Of a DNA stretch of 64,000 nt, positions 11,891 through 24,500 are shown one piece after another; position 1 is the first letter of the stretch, and every line of letters begins with the position of its first letter. The stretch covers positions 2,790,001 to 2,854,000 of the forward strand of contig OZ176052.1 in the NCBI GenBank assembly GCA_964247055.1. Direction: 5' to 3'. The notes beneath the pieces were generated by a model, which saw only the letters and a list, made by a program, of their open reading frames with translations, was not told where the DNA came from and searched no databases. A program made the position numbers and the translations under genes. This stretch comes from Paragordius varius (lineage: Eukaryota; Nematomorpha).

Positions 11891-11901
11891 TAAATAAAAA
11901 C

Positions 11902-11912
11902 AATATGGCGGC
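11902..11912 (+). promoter_or_regulatory. YY1-like motif
   Basis: AATATGGCGGC matches the animal YY1/Pho core (AAnATGGCGGC), about 140 bp upstream of the MED26 start codon, where YY1 sites typically mark promoters of housekeeping genes. It is the only G+C-rich patch in the interval. Confidence 0.35.
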
Positions 11913-13064
11913 GAAATTATTTTTTTTATTTTTAAGAAATTAAAGATTATAATTAAATAAATTTTAAAAATTATTTGTTTATATTTACCTGGCATCCGAA
12001 TTCCGCTATTCAAGGGCCATTCAATTCAAAAACGGTCAAAAAAAATTATTGCGATTTTTCCGCATATCTCTACGTATATTACGATAATATAATCATCCCA
12101 TACTAAGTAATAATAGATGGTGTATGTGGTAGAATAAACACACATAAGAAAAAATTAGTAAGTAAAAAAAATATGCGTATAGAAAAAATGAAATAAAAAA
12201 AATATTGTAAATATGTGAGGCGCAAATTACATATATTCTCAGCAAATGTATTGTATACATAAATTTAATTTAACAATAAATAATTTTTAAAAATAATTAT
12301 AGGCAATACAGGTTTTATCATCACAGCGATTGATTTTATAATAAAACCGTATTTTGCAAAAAAAATAAAATTATAACCAGATATATAAAGAATTTTTTGC
12401 CAGAATTCTAGTAAGCAAAGATGATAAAATATACTTGGCATTTGTGAACACTAAGATATTTTTAGGCAGGAATTAAATAAATATAAAAATTATGAAGATT
12501 TAAGGGCCTGAAATTATTTTTTAGATAAAAAGGACACAAAACGGATAAAATTTTGAAATGTCTATTATGGTAGCTGGAATACAAATCAAAATTACTATTT
12601 AGTAAGCTTAAAAAAGCCAATACTTTTTCATAACCACAAACAATTTGACAATATTATGAGTGTTCACTTCTATACATTGAAAGTGGATAAAATAAATTAT
12701 CCTACATTTCAGTTAATCATATCAACAGAAAAAACGATTAAAATGGAATTATCAACGTTATATATAATATGAAGAAATATGATTTCCGCGTAAGCTTAAT
12801 GCAGTACCGTTAAAATGATTTGCTTTTCAACACATAAAATATTTTACTAGGAAGAAGCGTTAAACCAGGAAATAATTTCCTTATATAAAACAAAATTTTG
12901 ATAAAGTAATGCTAGTGATGAGTATAGTATAGTATATTGCACAGTTTCTTGTAATAATTGTATGCTTTAAATCTCCGGTTTTGCATATATAATTTTATTT
13001 TATAGATATAAACCCCCTATATTTAATTTATTTGTATATATATATATAACACATATTTTACAAA

Positions 13065-16000
13065 ATGTGGGTAAATGTTAATCGGAATTTCGAACACCTT
13101 AAAAGTTGGCAAAAATTGGGTCGCCCAACCATTCAAATCAATTGGTGCCAATTAATAGTATTGTTAATCATCATCAACTATTTTTTATATTCCTTGTCCA
13201 TATACTATTTTGAAAAATGGTTTAAATCACATTCCAATCCAAACGAGGTATATATTGTACAAATTAAAGAATTAAAAATATTGAAAAACTTTTAACTGCT
13301 AAAGATGTATATGGTCTATTGGCAGAAAAACGTAAAAAATTGACTAAGGTATAAATACAGCAAAAAATAATACTTTTTTCCAATATGTCTGTTTATTGTA
13401 AAACGCTAAGCCTTATAACTGATTTAATCTTAGGTAAGCCCGTATTCCCTATTATTATTATTATTATTATGTTTTAAAAAATACAATATAAATAATATTA
13501 ATGCATTTTAAACGATAATATTGAAGCGGTAACAACAGACAGCTATTAAAAGTAATCAGGGATTTATACATTACAAAAAGTTATTTGAAGATTTCGAGCA
13601 AGGACTCCCACGGGGAACGCGGAAGATTTTACGGGAGCGCGAAATATAATTTTTCGTTTTGTCACATGCTCGCAATAAAAATCGTTGACATTGATAAAAA
13701 ACCTATTTTAATCATTTAAATCGGTTACAGGTAGGATGATTAGGTAAAAATTATAACAAGTTTCTAAAACCTTGCAGACAGTACCAATATTGTATCAGCT
13801 TGTAAAAACCAAAGTAACAATAAGAGCATTTAATCAGTGAATAGCGTGAAGGTTGAATACAATCATAATAAGAAACGAAATCAAAATATGGAAGCACGTT
13901 TCTATTAAATCAATTATATGGGAAAAGGTGTATATCTGATATATTTTTTTTGAAATTCATCAATAATTAATGCTTCTATTGAGTTAGATTTAATATAAAT
14001 ATTTAAACTTACAATAGATGGATATGAACGGCTGACGGTCAAAGTCAAAAATATTTAAATTAAAATAAAATTAAATTTATGGTGTGAAACTAAATTACAT
14101 AAAAAAAGTTAAAATTTTTCAAATTTATCTCTGGTTACATAAAATGGAAGCCATAAATATTGATTCAAACGGTTAAATTTATGATTTATATTTTGGAATT
14201 GTGGTGGACCACATAGACTTTGAATGACTTTAGTCCTAAGCGATCAGTTCAGTTATCATTTTTGACTGGTCAAAAAGCTAAATCTACGCCCGGACTTAGG
14301 CAGCTTATTGATTTTTTTGTAGCCTAGTATATAATTAATCATATTATTGTAAAATATAGACGAATCCAATTTCCTTGGATACTGAGCAGAAGGAAGATTT
14401 TTCCTATCTTACTATAACCCAAGATTTGATTGATCCTGAAAGGATTCTTGAATGTTCGGACACAATAAAAGAGGCTAAAACGTTTGCAAGTTTTAACAAT
14501 TTCCTTAACATCGAAAATAGAAAATTAATCAAAAAGCCAATCTCATCCAAAGCAAACCGACACACAAAACGTTCCAATAATCATAACTTTGGTACCAAAG
14601 AAGGTGTAAGAGAATCCATCAAAAATCCTCAGATACGCAAACGAGAAAATATTATGATTGGTAAATCGGTTTTTGTTTTTTCATGCTTTTGGTTAATAAT
14701 GAATTATTTTTTTGTATGTGAAAAATACATTTTAGAGATATCCCCGAAACTTAAATTTGAAATGAAATATAATATTGCTGTATTTGGATAAAATATAATT
14801 AAACAATACACTATATATTATAACAGTTTTGTTACCTGTACAGTTGAAATAAGGTCTAAAAATTTAAAATAGAGTAAATATATTTTATACAATAATATTA
14901 ACATATGTTATTGATACAAATTTTTAGCGATTTTGTTAGAACAGAAAAAAATGGCGCCAAAATTTTTGAGATAAAATATACCTAATTTTACATTTAATTT
15001 TTAAATATAATGCGTTTAAAAACCCCTATGGAAATTTTCGCCCAAAAAATATCGATATTTAAATTATTTTTTGAATTGTCCCATGGTAAAATAATAGATA
15101 AAAGGGTTAAGTGTTAATTCAACACCAACACACCGAAGACTTTTTCTTACCTAAGAGTATAATTAATTTAATTATCAGGGCAGTCCCGAGTGTCTCCAAT
15201 GGATCTTATAGATTTTTCCGACAAAGGCCGTACCCCAGTTTTAATTGTTGGCTTTCTTGATTCCATTGATGATAGTTTCCTACCTGATGCATGCAAGAAA
15301 GTTTTATATTTTGCTACACAAACAAACAAAGATGACCACACTGACAAAATAAAATTATCTAATTTGGATTTCAAACACCAGAGAACAATTACACTTCATA
15401 AAAGCAACTTACAACACTTACCGCATGATAATGTTGGAAGGGAAAATGGTTTAGGCCAAACGATTAAACACATAATACAAAATTTTAAAATTTTACCATC
15501 TGAGAACATTGATAAACAACAAAGTAAAAAAGTTTTGATTTGGTGGGACCGTGTAAAACAAGATTGGTTTGATACAAAATCTTTTCCAGCGCAAAGAGAC
15601 ATTTTGCAAAATTTGATTTACGAATTGGAAAAAACCGACATTCATAGAATTACTCTTTCAGCAATTTTTACCGAAATCAAAGATACTGAAATAAAGTCTC
15701 GCGATGCTACACAGAGATTAGTATCTAACATTCTTGAAAAGAAGTATACCAAACCTGAACAAATATACAATGGTTTCTTCGGTAATTTTGTGATGGGCAG
15801 TAAATCAAATCTAAACACTAGCGCTAAAACGCGCTTGGAATATGACTATGAAAATGAACATCCTATCTTCGAAGAAAGGAATGGTCAGTATCTTAATAAT
15901 TTTTAATAAATAAAGTGTGACCGGTGCCGTGACTGTGACCGCCTTTAAAAATAACTGGTCAAAAATTTTTAAACATATCTTTATCACCAAATTTAAAATA

Positions 16001-17090
16001 CATATAAAATGATGGTATAAACTTGAATTTGTTGTAAAACATGAATTCCAATTAATTATTATTAGAAAGTTACTTTTTAAACTGGAAAAATAATTTAAAT
16101 GCTTCATTTTCGATTACTATATATTGATACAATCCTGTAAAAACAACCCCACCTTTGACCATGAATGATTACACCATATGATAGAAATATTTAAACATAT
16201 TTTGGCAGATTTTGTCCATATTAAACAGATTTAAAAATAACTACGCAAAAAACAACCCCAGGTCCTACGTCTTTTAACCTATTAATTTTGGAATAATTCG
16301 ATATAAACATCAACAAATTACCACCCTAAAAATTATAAAAGTTTTTAATTACTTTTAATTTACCAAAAAATTAATTGATTTAGGAGAAAAAGTCATGTTT
16401 ACACACATAATTGTCCCAATCGAATCATCCTTTCACCGGTTGGGATTTGTCGATCAAAATTTAGCTCCAGGAACCTCGCTTCAAAACGTGGCAGGCGTTG
16501 GATTAGAGGCAAATGCTGATTCCCTTTTCTTAAATCAAATGTGGTGCTTATTGAAAACGGATGGTAAATTTAAATATTTTTTTAAGGAAGTTGATATATT
16601 TTAAGATTATTCTTGGAGATAACATCAATGGGATCATAAATAAATATAAGTCATTGGAATATTATTAGGTCCAGTCCGATATATATAAATTATATAATAA
16701 ACAATCTTTATTAAAATAATATTGCGTATTCAATTATTTAAAATTAATTTCCATTTAAATTTTTTAACAGGTATTCTTATTCTTAACATCCCACTAGCAA
16801 GACCGGATAATTTGTCCGTGCCCAAGCTTTTAGATATCTTAACTCAAGACACCGAGAAAGATGAAAGTGGAACAAATTTCTCTGGGTTTGTGGTATGGAA
16901 TTCGCATCGAATTTACAGTTATAACCGTTTAAAAAAAATACTTTTTGAAACATCCTTTGGTTGGGAATTAATCGATATCGTAACATTTCAAAACCAAATT
17001 AAAAACTCTTTCAAACGACAAAAAGTCAAATCCTCCTCCTCATGGCACATTGAATGGAATTTATTTTTTATACTGAAGAAAATTATTTAA
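13065..17090 (+). CDS. DUF268-family membrane-anchored protein, 5 exons
   Basis: Function is unknown; DUF268 (first described in Caenorhabditis) has a methyltransferase-like fold, but no reaction is established. Exons: 13065-13348, 14360-14660, 15179-15883, 16384-16563, 16771-17090, giving 596 aa. Residues 29-49 are one hydrophobic segment near the N-terminus, so it is probably a type II protein with the bulk in the lumen or outside. The C-terminal third has the DUF268 marks: LEYDYENEHPIFEE, then GLEANADSLFLNQMWCLL, KTDGILILNIPL, and WNSHRIYSYNRL followed by WELIDI. The middle (about residues 95-400, with RTPVLIVGFLD and VLIWWDRVKQDWF) I do not recognise. Odd: exon 1 shifts frame near 13270 in an A run; EVYIVQIKEL and IEKLLTAKDVYGLL are both clearly coding, and one extra base would bring the total to a multiple of three, so this looks like an assembly indel. 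The gene converges on the cyclophilin gene. Confidence 0.7.
15913..16262. repeat. Short dispersed repeat in DUF268 intron 3
   Basis: It begins 'gtgaccggtgccgtgactg' and ends 'caaaaaacaacccc'. A second copy is at 59757-60057 ('atgaccgtgactttgacc' to 'aaaaacacaaccc'). They share a 'aaaatttttaaacatatctttatca'-type block, and both lie in introns. The class is unknown. Confidence 0.45.
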
Positions 17091-17345
17091 AACAAAAAAA
17101 TATGGTGGAACGTATCAGTTATAAAAGATATATGTAAGCATGATAATACTTTATTTACAACAAAAATATGACTCAAACGTAAATTAGACATTTTGGTTGA
17201 ATCTATCACATTACATGTATATAAATCATAATGAAAAAAAAACAAAAACATATGTTGTGTGTAGACATGTAGAAATAAATTTATGCCATTATGAAATTAA
17301 CACCATTATTTTTTATAATAAAACCTAACTAAACTGATGGGTTAA
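17091..17345. terminator. Shared 3' region of convergent genes
   Basis: Only 255 bp separate the DUF268 stop from the cyclophilin stop. AATAAA lies at about 17274 for the plus strand, and its complement TTTATT at about 17152 for the minus strand. Each signal lies beyond the other, so the two 3' UTRs should overlap by over 100 nt in antisense. Confidence 0.5.
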
Positions 17346-18542
17346 TCAGTATTTTTTGAACGTTTCCGCAAGGGATTGTAAAGTCATTATTTTGTTTGAA
17401 TGGCTATCTTCTTTATTATTTTGCGGAGATTTGTGGTGGTGATGCTTATGTTTATGTCGGGAATGTCCATGATTTAAAGAATGACCTTCACCCTATTATT
17501 CAAACAAGAGATTATATTTGAAAGTCCGAAATAAGCACGACATCTGGTTTATACTAATACTTTAATATGCAATTTATTCCAGCTTAAATTAACCCGTAAA
17601 CACCATAAATTTACACTAAAATAAAAAATTATATGTTTTATATAAAAACTTACCTATAATTTCATAAAAAAAATATTTTTTTGTATAAATACCCAAAAAA
17701 TATACACCATTCCATAAATAAGTACTTCGTGTATAAGAATTAAATTAACACCAAACAAAATTTATTTTTAAGGTGAATTCGAAATGTCCAAGAGTGAATT
17801 TGAGGTTTACTTTATTTGGTCATAATATCAAAAATTTACATCATTTGAATTAGCTATATAAAATTAAAAGGATAAAATGGACATACCCATAATTTTCAAT
17901 ATGGACATAATATTCAATTATTTTGTTTTAAGTGACTACTTTATAATGAAAATATAATAAACCCGATGGTGGTTTTTCATCGCTTCATATTCACCCTAAA
18001 CACCATAATAGTATAAAATAATTAAATATTACAAAAATGATTATATTAATTTATTATTCTGCCTGGTACGTTCGTTAATTACATTCATATATTTTTCTTT
18101 ATACCATTTACAATTCAAATTCACCCTCGAACAATTTAAATTCACCTTTAAACAATTCCAATTCACCCTAAATATAAATTATGTGTTTCCAGGATAATAT
18201 AAATCATCATTAATATGAAATATATTTTTACGACATAGTTTATTATTTTTTGTATATAAATTTTAAACAGAATTTCATATTTTAAAATATTATAAAGGTA
18301 ATTTTTAATCTTAAAAAACACATAAAAACTGTAAATCGTATACATGAAAATCACAAGACACCATGTTTTACGGCATTTTGAATTTTTTGGTCGTTCATAA
18401 TAATATCGTAACAATTTAAAATGTAGTCACAGTCTCCCAATCAATTAATATTATCAAGAGAAATATGACAAAATTGAAGTAAAGATTCTCTCAATAATTT
18501 AAATATAAAATAATTTAATTTTTTTTCAAAATATAATTTTTT

Positions 18543-18577
<35 letters not shown>

Positions 18578-21500
18578 ATGATTATTTCGAATGTACTTAT
18601 TTTAAAAAGTGGCAGAAAACTAAGCAACCTATCACATATATCACACAATTTTACGAATATAAATATAAACCAACAAATTTATTATCACTTCAATGTGTTT
18701 CCTGTGACTTAAACTCCTTTTCTCCATAATTTCTTCGTTCTTTTGCGACGCGATTGTCGCATTCTTAACGGTAGTAGATGTAGGTTTCTGCAGAGTTCCA
18801 AATTTTTTATTTGATTCTTGATGGGAAAATGAGGTTTGTCTAACAGGGGGTTCATCCGTACCCCAAAAAGCCAAGGCCATATCATGACTGCGCGGATTTA
18901 TGTTGGCCTTTATTTGCTGTTGTTCAAGATTATTTATACCATCGACATTTTTCGTACTGCCTACATACAATAAAAGTTAAAAACTATAAATACAAAAAGT
19001 AAAACAGTAAGCAAATATTTTTTGATTAGCTAAAAACAACCTAAGAATATATAAACGTATATACTTGTCATAAAGTTTATTCATATTCGTCAAAATATTT
19101 TAACTTTAATTCAACAATACCAAAGCTTTAACTAATAAACATAATAAAAAACTGATATAATAGCAAAAAGCCAATAATTTTAAAACACAAATGTACTATA
19201 CCTTGACATTCTTCTTTTTGAATATAATCTTTGCAAGTTCAATAACTAAAATAACTAGTAGAGCTAAAAGAAAACATTTCCGAAATTGGTCCGTACAAAC
19301 CAAAATAAAAGAGAGAGAAAGCTTTCTTATTAGAGAACAAAAAACTAACAAATATTACCTTCATTGTTTACAACAATGGTACTAGGTATGACATTTGTCG
19401 CAAGCATGGTGGAATCATCGTCAGAATTGTCATTTCTTATGTCACCACCATCATAATTTGGCCGTTTAAAAGATGTGTCTTCTATTAATTTTAATAAGTA
19501 AAAATATAATTAAAAGTTAAAATAAAGTAACACTAAACAAATTGTAACACCTTTAAAATAATTTATGTTTTTGGGATACTTAAACTCATTAATAATAAAA
19601 ATATCATTTAAAAATACTAAAAAAAATAGAGTAAACATAATTTTCTAGGGTAAATTGAGATGGTCAAGGGTGATAAGTTGTAAATGATATAATGTAAAAA
19701 TTAAAATTAGACAAAACGTAACTAAAAGACAAATAATTTTTAACTATAATGCTTATCGTTTTGAGGCAAAATAAAGAAGAGAGATTTGGTTAGCTAACTC
19801 AATTAAATATTTCAAAAGGTTTAGCAGAAAAATATAAAACTTAAGCACAAGTATTTTCTAGTGTGAAAATAAAACTATTTCAATCAATCTTCAAGTTCCT
19901 GAAATTTCATCTATAAAATTGTAATAATCTTTTACATTTGGAGATAAATATTCGATCGTATTTAGGGCCAAAATTTTTTATTATGAGAAAAAAATCTATA
20001 TATACCATTGTCATATGCTTCATTTCTGTTCTTAGTTCCGCCCTCCTTTTCTAAATCCGACATTTTTATGAGTCGACGCTGTGCCACTTTCCAATGCGGA
20101 GGTGTATTACTCCGTTCTCTTCTATAGCCACGATTTTCATCATTAACTGAGCCTTCAACATCAAGTTCGGCTTCACGCAATTTGGCCAAAATGTGTGGGG
20201 GTATGCGACGTTTTCGAGACAAACTCCCGTCACCACCATTTAACTAGGGGAGAAAATGGATTAGGATTGGTTTTTTTCAATTTATTGAAAAATATAAACA
20301 CTTTTTGCCTCCAAATCAAAAAATAATTTTTTACAATATGGTAACATTTTTTTTAGTAATTAAAAACATTTTTATTGATAACAAAATCATTTATTCGATG
20401 AAAACATTCAAAGACAACATCTCCAATTAAAAATAAAAAAAAACTTTTTATATAAGATTTTTTTCGCATAAAAACATACTCCCATTCAAATATTTAAAAG
20501 TAAAATTTTCATAGGTAGAATTTTTCATTCAAAAACAATTGTGAACTTCTTAGATAGATAGATCTCTGTTGTCAATCTTAATGAAAGTATTATGTTTCTA
20601 ATGAAATAATATTGCTTTTGAAAAAGTATTTTTGTGTAATCAAAATGGCTAATTTGGTAACTCATACTAATATATTTAAATGTTACAATAAATATATATA
20701 AAGAAAAATATGAAATATTTATAATAAACATACTGATTGATTATTATCATATTGGCGAGATTCCTTATATCTGTCTTCTCTACCCGAACGTCTATGAATA
20801 AAAAAATATATTTTTAAAATAGATGAATGATTACAGAAAAATTCAATAGAGGAAAAATATTTTATGTGGTTCGATTTTAAATTTTCGCTAAAAATTACTC
20901 ACCACATCTATAAATGTAATTAGAAAATATTTTGTTTAAAAGCAACAACTATTAACTAGATTTTATCTAATTAAAAAAGCTTTAATAATTTTATTAACGA
21001 ACCATCATCAAACTTATAACACATAATTTACTTTTAAAATGCTAGTTTTATATCATTTATTGTTGGCCCAAATGAATATTTTTTAATATTTTATTGCTAA
21101 AAAAATTAATAAATAGCTTACTCATTATAACGTCGGGGCGAGCGTTCTCTTCGATCTTTTTGACGTTCCCGTTTCCTATCGTCGTTAAATCTATAAACAT
21201 AACAATACAAATTTGATAAGGTTTTTTAAAAGGTATTACTGTTTTAGTTTTAAAATAAAATAATAAAAAAATGGTGAACTTCCTTTCCCCCTACCCTTAT
21301 AACAATGAGCTATTTTAAATAAATAGGGTCTTCTAAACTTCTTAACTGCTGATCATGCATTCTATTTAAAAATTAAGTCTTAATTTTTAGGTAAAAATCT
21401 TTATAGTTTAGCAGGTCTACTGGTTACGGATTTATTAAATAAGCCAATTAAACATATGAATTATTTTGTAAAATAATAAACACATATTGTATCTAATAAA

Positions 21501-24500
21501 AACTGTAAATCAATTGAAATTTAAAATTACAAAATTTAATATGATAGTGAAAATAAAAATTTTATATTAAATTAGAAACTGCCCAATATCCAAATATATG
21601 TTTTCTTTGATTAGATCCCGTTAAAATCAATAAACAGACATAATACAACTATTAAAATTCCGATGTCAAAAACAAATGAATCCAAACTCATAAACGCTGA
21701 ATCCAAATTATTGAAAACAATATTATTTGCACACAATCCCTCTAAATTCAATTATACCGAATCCATAAACCCGTACCATATACTCAATCTCAACCCCGTC
21801 AACAACGTCATCAGAAATCTCCGGTTACAATGGGCTGGACATGTTGAAAGACGGCAAGATACTCACATTCTTAAAACTATGAAAAATTACTCGGTTGAAC
21901 TACCAGCAAAATCCGGCCGACCCCATACCACATGGCTCAACACAATAACTTAAGACCTCGAATCGCTTAATTTAAATCTAGAATTAGCCAAATCAAGAGA
22001 AGAGTGGAAAAAACGGGTGTACCGTCATTTAATGGCGAATCCCCATACAAATGAATGATGAATGATGATGATGATGATTAAAATTAAATAAGATTTGTTG
22101 CTTTTTGATTTGAAAAATTTGTTAAATACAAAAATGAGAACTTTTAATATGATAAATAACCATAAAATAACTATGAGTATATTAATGCCAATTAAAACGT
22201 TACACCCACCAGCTTAGCTCTAAATTAACTGTTAAAATTGCTTAATTTAATAAAAATCTTTGATAAAACTAAAAAACTCTTGTAAAAAAGCACAAACCTA
22301 TCATGACGACGTCGGGAACGCGACCTAGATGATCGTCGTGATTGATCTTTTGGCGACATTTCTTTTCTGGGATGATGGCGATGATGCCTACTGTTATCAG
22401 ATCTATTATAATGCATGTTTCTACCTCCTTCATCTCTACTCCGTTTTTCTTCATTGTGCTGCAACGATTCTGAATGTGGTTTACCCTTGGCAACTAATAA
22501 ATCTTCCATGTTGGGAACATGGGAGGCCAGTATAGTTTTCAGCGCATTCACCTTAACTTGGTTCTACCATAAATTATTGCATACATATATGTAAGGGGTA
22601 AATCAATACAATCCCTGTGATATTTAATATATCTATTCATTAATTGGCAAAAATATAATCATTTATAAACTTTACCAATTAACTACTATATAACACCTAA
22701 CAATTTGTAAGTTATTAAAGCATTTACCATAATTAATTCGATAATAAGCAGACGTGTTATATATTAAATTGGTAAACAACAAAACTTTTAAGCGAATGTT
22801 AAATCTAGTTTTTTTACTCTCACAGCAACCATAAAGCTAATAAATTTTCTATTTTATTTATACGAGAAACTTGGACACAAAGCATTGACATTTAATTGAT
22901 TCATCTACATTGCTTTAATAAAGGCATCTACAAAACTTAAACCAAAATTGACCAAACGATAAAACAAAACTTTCTAAGTCACGGATAAAAGTTTTTTTAT
23001 AATATTTAAAGCGCTAAAGTTGATTTAATTATGAAATAAACATTGTTTTAGAAAAAATATGCAGCTAGCTCGGAACCGGAACCGCATCAAACCGGAATCC
23101 AGTTCCTGGGATTTTAACAAGAACCGGCTTCATTGGAATAGAACCAACACGGTTCCGGTTTCACCTCCTTAATTACCGTTTCCCATATGATTTTTAGTAT
23201 AAAAATTTTATTTTATTATTTAAATTTGATTGTGTTCCACTACATATTGCCTACTTCAAACCTAAAATTAAGCGCCTAATATTATATTATCGATACTCTC
23301 TGAATTTTGAACAATTCGGCTGTTTTAAAAAACTGTCATAAGTCGAGTTAATTTATAATACATATGTTCGTATATATAGGTCTCCGTTGAAAAGAATTTT
23401 TTCACCCTTAATTTTCTATTTTCAGACATGGGAGGTAGTTTAACCAGCGAATGGCTTGGTGCAATAATTTTTTAGATGCCATACTTAATTTAACTCTTAA
23501 TTTGTACCTTTGTACTTATATTTTCCTATTGTATTTTTATAAGTTGGTTAATTTATTATGTTACACTATATTTCTTTCACTATACGTTTGGCAATTTATA
23601 ATAAATTGTTTGATTTATATTGTTAATATTTTGGTTTTTTTATTATAATAATAATTTAACCAAAAATGGAACCGGTTCTAAATTTAAAAAACCGGTTCCG
23701 GAACCGTTTTTTTAAGGAACCAACGCGGTTCCGGTCCCCTTGTTCAGTAACCGACCCGGTTCCGGTTTTACTTGTTTTAAACCGTTCCAAGCCCTGGTGT
23801 ATATATTTTATTATCATTAAATGACAAAACAAACTTTTTATATTAAATCATACACATTGGCCATAATTACTCCTTAAGAACAAATAAAGTTATTTAAATA
23901 TGCTTTTTACTAAGACGTTTTTAAGTATAAGGCATAGGAAATTGGTTAAAAATAAAAAGTATGCTATTTTTAAATTTTATATTATTTTGGATAGATATTC
24001 GTCCTTATCAACTATTCGTAACTATATCTAAATAAATTAAATAATTTATAAATATTCTACACCATGTGGCAGAATAATATGAGATCATAAAACAACAAAC
24101 ATGGACCATAAAATAAACTCCACAAAGCGTAAAAAGTTATTTAAATATTCAAATTTTTTTAAAATTATTTATAGTTTTTTTTATGATGTTATATACCGAA
24201 TCCTCATTGGATTCAAATTGTGTTTGGTGATATAGAGCTGAAGGATAACTAGTTTGAGAGGCCAGTAGTTCAAAGGCCCTTTGAGATTTTTCAAAAAAAT
24301 CAGCCTTATCCTACATATATAACAGATAATTGAAAGCATTTTTGAAAAAAAATAACAAAATATAAGATAAACAATAAAAATAAGAAAATAATTTAGAAAA
24401 TCATGGGTATAATTTTATAAAATTATTGGTCAAAAGCACTAAAAAACGCAAGATTAGTATATTCTGTGCTCGAATCTGTTATAAAATAATATAAAATTAT

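Larger units (their letters stand above)
11766..13064. promoter_or_regulatory. Divergent upstream region of MED26 and the DUF268 gene
   Basis: The start codons of the two genes face away from each other across 1.3 kb, so both promoters are likely here. Candidate sites close to MED26 are listed separately. The remainder is A+T-rich with no exon and no clear repeat. Confidence 0.45.

Noticed and set aside
23451-23648. Hydrophobic open frame inside the hAT-like MITE
   Set aside because: Leu/Tyr/Ile-rich composition is what A/T-rich sequence gives by chance; no splice or family signal.
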